A stretch of 64,000 nt of DNA from Bacillus oleivorans (GTDB lineage Bacteria; Bacillota; Bacilli; Bacillales; JC228): NCBI RefSeq assembly GCF_900207585.1, contig NZ_OAOP01000001.1, positions 186,001 to 250,000 on the forward strand, read 5' to 3'. Shown in pieces: positions 60,212 through 64,000 of this stretch (within the stretch, counting starts at the first letter, position 1; every line of letters begins with the position of its first letter). Position numbers and translations under genes: made by a program. The notes below the pieces were generated by a model that was not told the origin of the DNA, made no database searches, and saw nothing but the letters and a program-made list of their open reading frames with translations.

Positions 60212-60637
60212 TTGACTGAGGTTGAACAAAATGTCAAAATCACACTTCACAATGAAATCAAACGGGATCAGGAAGTAGAAAACTATGAATTAACTGTCTT
60301 TGGGCAGTATTATAAAAAAGGGAACAGTGAATTTTTAAAATATGAGGAAGCCCTAGAGAACGGGATGGTGAAAACCATTCTGAAGTGGACTGGTGATGAG
60401 ACGGCTCTAGTTTTGCGCAACGGTGCCGTTTCAATGAGGCTAGAGCACAGAATCAAAGAAACCACACGCGGCAGCTACGAGCATCAGTATGGGAGGCTTC
60501 CGCTTGAGGCATATACGACCGCTATCAGCCATTCTGTCCAAAATCAAGTCCACACGCTTCAGCTTCGGTATGACTTAAATGTGCAGCAATCATATGTTGG
60601 TACATATAATATGACATTCACGTTTCAGGAGGTCTAA
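60212..60637 (+). CDS. ywiB: YwiB family protein (DUF1934)
   Basis: 141 residues, beta-barrel DUF1934. [54 protein letters not shown] and ending MTFTFQEV are typical. Starts at TTG 60212 with AGGAGG seven bases upstream and ends two bases before argS, so the two are co-transcribed. The lipocalin-like fold suggests binding of a small ligand; function unknown. Confidence 0.92.
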   Translation: MTEVEQNVKITLHNEIKRDQEVENYELTVFGQYYKKGNSEFLKYEEALENGMVKTILKWTGDETALVLRNGAVSMRLEHRIKETTRGSYEHQYGRLPLEAYTTAISHSVQNQVHTLQLRYDLNVQQSYVGTYNMTFTFQEV

Positions 60638-60639
60638 GC

Positions 60640-62307
60640 ATGAGTATAGTGAACGAGGTTCAAGAACAAATCAAGCAAGAGATAAAAAATGCATGTGTAA
60701 AAGCTGGTCTTGCAAAAGCAGAAGAAATCCCTGATGTAATATTAGAAACACCAAAGGATAAAGAACATGGGGATTACGCAACCAATATGGCGATGCAGCT
60801 CGCACGTGTTGCAAAAAAAGCGCCGAAACTAATTGCTGAATCCATTAAAGCAGAGTTTGATCTATCGAAAACCTCTGTTGAAAAAATTGAAATTGCCGGC
60901 CCAGGTTTTATTAACTTTTATTTGAACAATCAGTATTTAACCGAACTGGTTCCAACTATTCTAAAAGCAGGAGAAGCTTACGGGAAGTCGAATATTGGAC
61001 AAGGCAGAAAGGTTCAAGTTGAGTTTGTCTCGGCAAACCCAACCGGGGATCTCCATCTAGGGCATGCTCGCGGAGCAGCAGTAGGAGATTCACTCTGCAA
61101 TGTTCTCGCCAAAGCTGGCTTTAACGTTTCCCGTGAATACTATATTAACGATGCCGGAAATCAAATCCATAACCTCGCTTTATCTGTAGAAGCCCGATAC
61201 TTCCAAGCGCTTGGTATTGAGCGTGATCTTCCAGAAGACGGCTATTATGGTGAAGATGTCATTCAAATCGGAAAGCGGCTCGCTGATGAATTTGGCGATA
61301 AATATGTAAATGCAGATGAACAAGAACGCTATGAATTCTTTAGAGAATATGGATTAAAATATGAGCTTGAAAAACTTAAAATAGACCTAGAAAATTTCCG
61401 TGTGCCATTTGATGTATGGTACTCTGAAACGTCTCTCTATAAAAATGGGAAAATCGATGAAACTCTCGCGAAGTTAAGAGAGCTTGGCCATATTTATGAA
61501 GAGGGTGGAGCGGTTTGGTTCCGTTCTACCCAATTCGGCGATGACAAAGACCGCGTTTTAGTAAAAAATGATGGAACCTACACGTATTTAACGCCAGACA
61601 TTTCCTACCATGAGGATAAATTTGCCCGCGGTTTTGAAACGTTAATAAATATTTGGGGTGCTGACCACCACGGCTATATTCCTAGAATGAAAGCAGCGAT
61701 GGAAGCGCTCGGCCACAATCCAGACGACTTAGAAGTAGAAGTCATTCAGCTCGTTCACTTATATAAAAACGGCGAAAAGATGAAAATGAGCAAAAGAACC
61801 GGTAAAGCGGTCACGATGCGTGAGCTTGTTGAGGAAGTCGGCTTGGATGCGGTCCGTTATTTCTTTGCAATGCGCGGTGCCGATACTCACTTAGACTTTG
61901 ACTTAGATTTGGCAGTGTCCCAATCTAATGAAAACCCGGTTTACTATGCCCAATATGCCCACGCCCGGATTTGCAGTATCTTGCGTCAGGCTGAGGAAAT
62001 GGGAATAACTGATGAGCAGGCCGACTACTCATTAATTGGAAGCGAAAAAGAAATCGAGTTATTGAAAAAGCTAGGGGAGTTTCCGCAAGTGATCGCGGAA
62101 GCAGCCCTAAGAAGAATTCCGCATCGGATTGCGAACTATATCCAAGACCTGTCTTCTTCGTTCCACAGCTTTTACAATAGCAACAAGGTATTAGACCAAG
62201 AAAATCTAGAGGTAAGTAAAGCACGTTTGGCACTAATTAAAGCTGTACAAATTGCACTGCAAAATGCGTTAAAGCTAATAGGGGTTTCGGCTCCAGAGAA
62301 AATGTAA
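60640..62307 (+). CDS. argS: Arginyl-tRNA synthetase
   Basis: 555 residues, class Ia synthetase. N-terminal additional domain ([14 protein letters not shown]), HIGH site [17 protein letters not shown] near residue 130, [15 protein letters not shown] site [17 protein letters not shown] near residue 383, and the DALR anticodon-binding domain with [19 protein letters not shown]. It charges tRNA-Arg. A GGAGG lies before ATG 60640. No T-box or other leader is seen, as it is read through from ywiB. A terminator follows at 62317. Confidence 0.98.
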   Translation: MSIVNEVQEQIKQEIKNACVKAGLAKAEEIPDVILETPKDKEHGDYATNMAMQLARVAKKAPKLIAESIKAEFDLSKTSVEKIEIAGPGFINFYLNNQYLTELVPTILKAGEAYGKSNIGQGRKVQVEFVSANPTGDLHLGHARGAAVGDSLCNVLAKAGFNVSREYYINDAGNQIHNLALSVEARYFQALGIERDLPEDGYYGEDVIQIGKRLADEFGDKYVNADEQERYEFFREYGLKYELEKLKIDLENFRVPFDVWYSETSLYKNGKIDETLAKLRELGHIYEEGGAVWFRSTQFGDDKDRVLVKNDGTYTYLTPDISYHEDKFARGFETLINIWGADHHGYIPRMKAAMEALGHNPDDLEVEVIQLVHLYKNGEKMKMSKRTGKAVTMRELVEEVGLDAVRYFFAMRGADTHLDFDLDLAVSQSNENPVYYAQYAHARICSILRQAEEMGITDEQADYSLIGSEKEIELLKKLGEFPQVIAEAALRRIPHRIANYIQDLSSSFHSFYNSNKVLDQENLEVSKARLALIKAVQIALQNALKLIGVSAPEKM

Positions 62308-62316
62308 GCTCAGATG

Positions 62317-62357
62317 ACCAGGAACAGTAGCAGGATGCTGTTTCTGGTTATTTTTTT
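62317..62357 (+). terminator. Terminator of ywiB-argS
   Basis: ACCAGGAACAG pairs with CTGTTTCTGGT around a ten-base loop, followed by TATTTTTTT. Confidence 0.9.
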
Positions 62358-62381
62358 GGCTGGTGTTTTAAAAGGGATGAT

Positions 62382-63073
62382 GAGTTCTGATAAACGAGTG
62401 CCGAGTTCGGTAAAACGGTTCTGAGTTCGGAAATAGGGTGTTCGAGTTCGGTAAAACGGTTCTGAGTTCGGAAATAAGGCGGCCGAGTTGGGTAAAACAG
62501 TTCTGAGTTCGGAAATAAGGCGGCCGAGTTCGGTAAAACGGTTCTGAGTTCGGAAATAGGGTGGCCGAGTTGGGTAAAACAGTTCTGAGTTCGGAAATAA
62601 GGCGGCCGAGTTCGGTAAAAAAGTTCTGAGTTCGGAAATAAGGCGGCTGACTTCGGTAAACAGTTCTGAGTTCGGAAATAAGGTGGCCGAGTTCGGTAAA
62701 ACAGTTCTGAGTTCGGAAATAAGGCGGCCGACTTCGGTAAAACAGTTCTGAGTTCGGAAATAAGGTGTTCGAGTTCGGTAAAAAAGTTCTGAGTTCAGAA
62801 ATAAGGTGGCCGAGTTCGGTAAAACGGTTCTGAGTTCGGAAATAGGGCGGCCGACTTCGGTAAAAAAGTTCTGAGTTCAGAAATAAGGTGGCCGAGTTCG
62901 GTAAAACAGTTCTGAGTTCAAAAATAGGGTATTCGACTTCGGTAAAACAGTTCTGACTTCTGAAATAGGAGTCTTGAGTTCGGTTAAATGTTATCTAAGT
63001 TCGGTAAAATCAATCTGAGTTCGTTAAATAGCTTTGAGTTATGAAAAAACGGTTCAAAGTCATGAAAAAACCG
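62382..63073 (+). repeat. Largest GAGTTCGG tandem array, about 32 units
   Basis: About 690 bases of alternating units: GAGTTCGGTAAAACGGTTCT (20 bases) and GAGTTCGGAAATAAGGCGGCC-like (21 bases), so a 41-bp dimer repeated about 15 times. The ends are decayed (GAGTTATGAAAAAACGG). It fills the whole gap between argS and the XapX gene; nothing else is visible between 62358 and 63190. Confidence 0.97.
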
Positions 63074-63211
63074 CCAATTTTATCATATAAAGCATGCCCT
63101 CATCTGCCTGCCCACCAGCAAAATCCCCGCACATCCTCTCATAAAACCCCCACAAAAAAGGAAACCTATCGTGAAGAACAACAATAGTCATTTAAAACGG
63201 AGGTTTCTGCC

Positions 63212-63391
63212 ATGAAAGAGGTAATTTTAGCACTGCTGACAGGATTTATTGTCGGGATTATTTTTGCCGGGTTCCGCTTGCCGATACCAGCTCCGCCTGC
63301 CTTTGCAGGGGTATCGGGGATTATTGGTATTTATCTCGGTTTTAAAGTGTTTGGCTGGATTAGTCCGATCTTTTTAAACTGGTTTAAATAA
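63212..63391 (+). CDS. XapX-domain small membrane protein (DUF1427)
   Basis: 59 residues encoded by a short gene with GGAGG eight bases upstream. The product is two hydrophobic hairpin helices with VILALLTGFIVGIIFAGFR, then LPIPAPPAFAGVSGIIGIYL, the XapX domain signature (conserved P-x-P-x-P and GxxGIxG). The family is small and of unknown function. It stands alone after the large repeat array, convergent with uvsE. Confidence 0.9.
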   Translation: MKEVILALLTGFIVGIIFAGFRLPIPAPPAFAGVSGIIGIYLGFKVFGWISPIFLNWFK

Positions 63392-63404
63392 AAACACAAA
63401 TTCC

Positions 63405-63998
63405 TCAAAGCTGAATGGCCCCGCCGCGGATTCTCTTCACCCCTCGGATCCGGCTCAAATCCTCCACTAATTTTAATAGCGCGAGATCTTTTGCCTTTGC
63501 TTCTATCATAATGTCGACATCTTCGCCAAAGTCTTTCAAGAGAGACAACAAAGGCTTGATAAACTCAATATCCAGATAGTCGGCATGCGCCCGGTATTGT
63601 TTTTCAGATTTCGGCGAGGATAAGTGGAGCATAGGTGGAAAGGCATCGTTTTTCCACATGTCAAAAACATAGGGCAATATTTCTTCAATGGAATATCCCC
63701 CAGTATTCGCCATATAGTGATGGTAATCAAACACAAACGGAATCCCTACCTTTTCACATACCTCAATCGTTTCCATCGCATTATACGTTTTATCATCGTT
63801 TTCAAGGGTCATTCTTTGTTTCACCGAATCTGGCAGTTGTTTCATATTATTATAAAATTGCTGAATCGCACTTTCCTTATCTCCGTAAGTCCCGCCAATA
63901 TGAATGTTCATTCTTGCCTCGTCTGCAATTCCCATCGCCTCAAGCATTTTATAGTGATACTTCATATTCTGAACAGCATTTTTCGTTACGGTTTGTTT
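63405..63998 (-). CDS. uvsE: UV damage endonuclease UvsE (C-terminal part)
   Basis: The frame runs off the right edge, so the N-terminus is missing. The 197 residues seen carry the UvsE/UVDE TIM-barrel metal motifs: MNIHIGGTYGDKESAIQQFY, MTLENDDKTYN, IPFVFDYHHYMANTGG and KQYRAHADYLD, then DIMIEAKAKDLALLKLVEDL. The enzyme nicks DNA 5' of UV photoproducts for repair, and is a common spore-former gene (ywjD). It is convergent with the XapX gene, only 13 bases apart. Confidence 0.95.
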   Translation of the reverse strand, partial: KQTVTKNAVQNMKYHYKMLEAMGIADEARMNIHIGGTYGDKESAIQQFYNNMKQLPDSVKQRMTLENDDKTYNAMETIEVCEKVGIPFVFDYHHYMANTGGYSIEEILPYVFDMWKNDAFPPMLHLSSPKSEKQYRAHADYLDIEFIKPLLSLLKDFGEDVDIMIEAKAKDLALLKLVEDLSRIRGVKRIRGGAIQL

Positions 63999-64000
63999 TG

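Noticed and set aside
60080-60640. T-box leader for argS
   Set aside because: No T-box sequence or specifier stem is seen; argS follows ywiB directly.
62382-63073. CRISPR-like or coding repeat
   Set aside because: Repeats of 20-21 bases are contiguous with no spacers and all frames are broken.

Overview
The window is a low-GC Bacillaceae chromosome segment from an endospore-forming Gram-positive relative of Bacillus, but not B. subtilis itself. The right half, from about 42 kb to the end, follows the B. subtilis gene order: ung, ywdI, ywdK, gerQ, cwlJ, hemQ, pta, lipL, rsfA, ywfO, ywgA, ywhC, ywhD, pbpG, speE, speB, ywiB, argS and uvsE. It includes sporulation and germination genes (cwlJ, gerQ, rsfA, pbpG). 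Ribosome binding sites are strong GGAGG types, and GTG and TTG starts are common. No rRNA, tRNA, CRISPR or prophage was seen.

Layout. 0-0.9 kb: the end of a QueA-like gene and a VOC protein. 1.3-9.2 kb: a complete monoderm Tad (Flp-type) pilus locus. It is headed by a cyclic-di-GMP-I (GEMM) riboswitch with a transcription terminator, then a DUF192 gene, two tandem Flp pilins (the second only 52 codons), prepilin peptidase, TadE, TadG-like, CpaB, TadZ, TadA, TadB and TadC. 9.3-21.5 kb: accessory genes (oxidoreductase, SDR, a two-domain methyltransferase, a frameshifted CPBP protease, a PH-domain protein, GlsB) and an RsgA paralog behind a leader-peptide attenuator. A twin P-loop ATPase, DUF421, two acetyltransferases and a DoxX-like protein follow. 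21.6-30 kb: a disaccharide uptake and phosphorolysis cluster (AraC regulator, cre site, ABC binding protein and two permeases, GH65 phosphorylase, beta-phosphoglucomutase). 30-42 kb: epimerase, HAD phosphatase, PQQ-type dehydrogenase, an autoregulated NagR-like GntR, bshB2-yojF, pdxK, and a two-component system divergent from a LanFEG-like ABC exporter whose ATPase is frameshifted. 42-64 kb: the conserved ung-to-uvsE block, interrupted by a decayed IS1182-type element.

How the genes work together. The Tad genes form one surface-pilus machine whose leader RNA should read cyclic-di-GMP. The ABC importer brings in an alpha-glucobiose, GH65 phosphorolyses it, and PgmB converts beta-glucose-1-phosphate for glycolysis. 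BshB2 belongs to bacillithiol synthesis. CwlJ and GerQ act in spore-cortex lysis. SpeE and SpeB act in polyamine synthesis.

The most notable non-coding content is a set of intergenic tandem arrays. One family has 20-21 bp units around GAGTTCGG or AAGTCCGG, at five loci. Two unrelated arrays have a 52-bp period. All three families show alternating A/B (dimeric) units. The strongest candidate for an undescribed system is the RsgA-paralog leader at 14.17-14.44 kb: a sigma-A promoter, a 25-codon ORF, a 10-bp antiterminator pairing that competes with a terminator, and a second terminator in tandem. This resembles antibiotic-sensing ribosome-mediated attenuators. All function calls come from reading the sequence; no database search was run.
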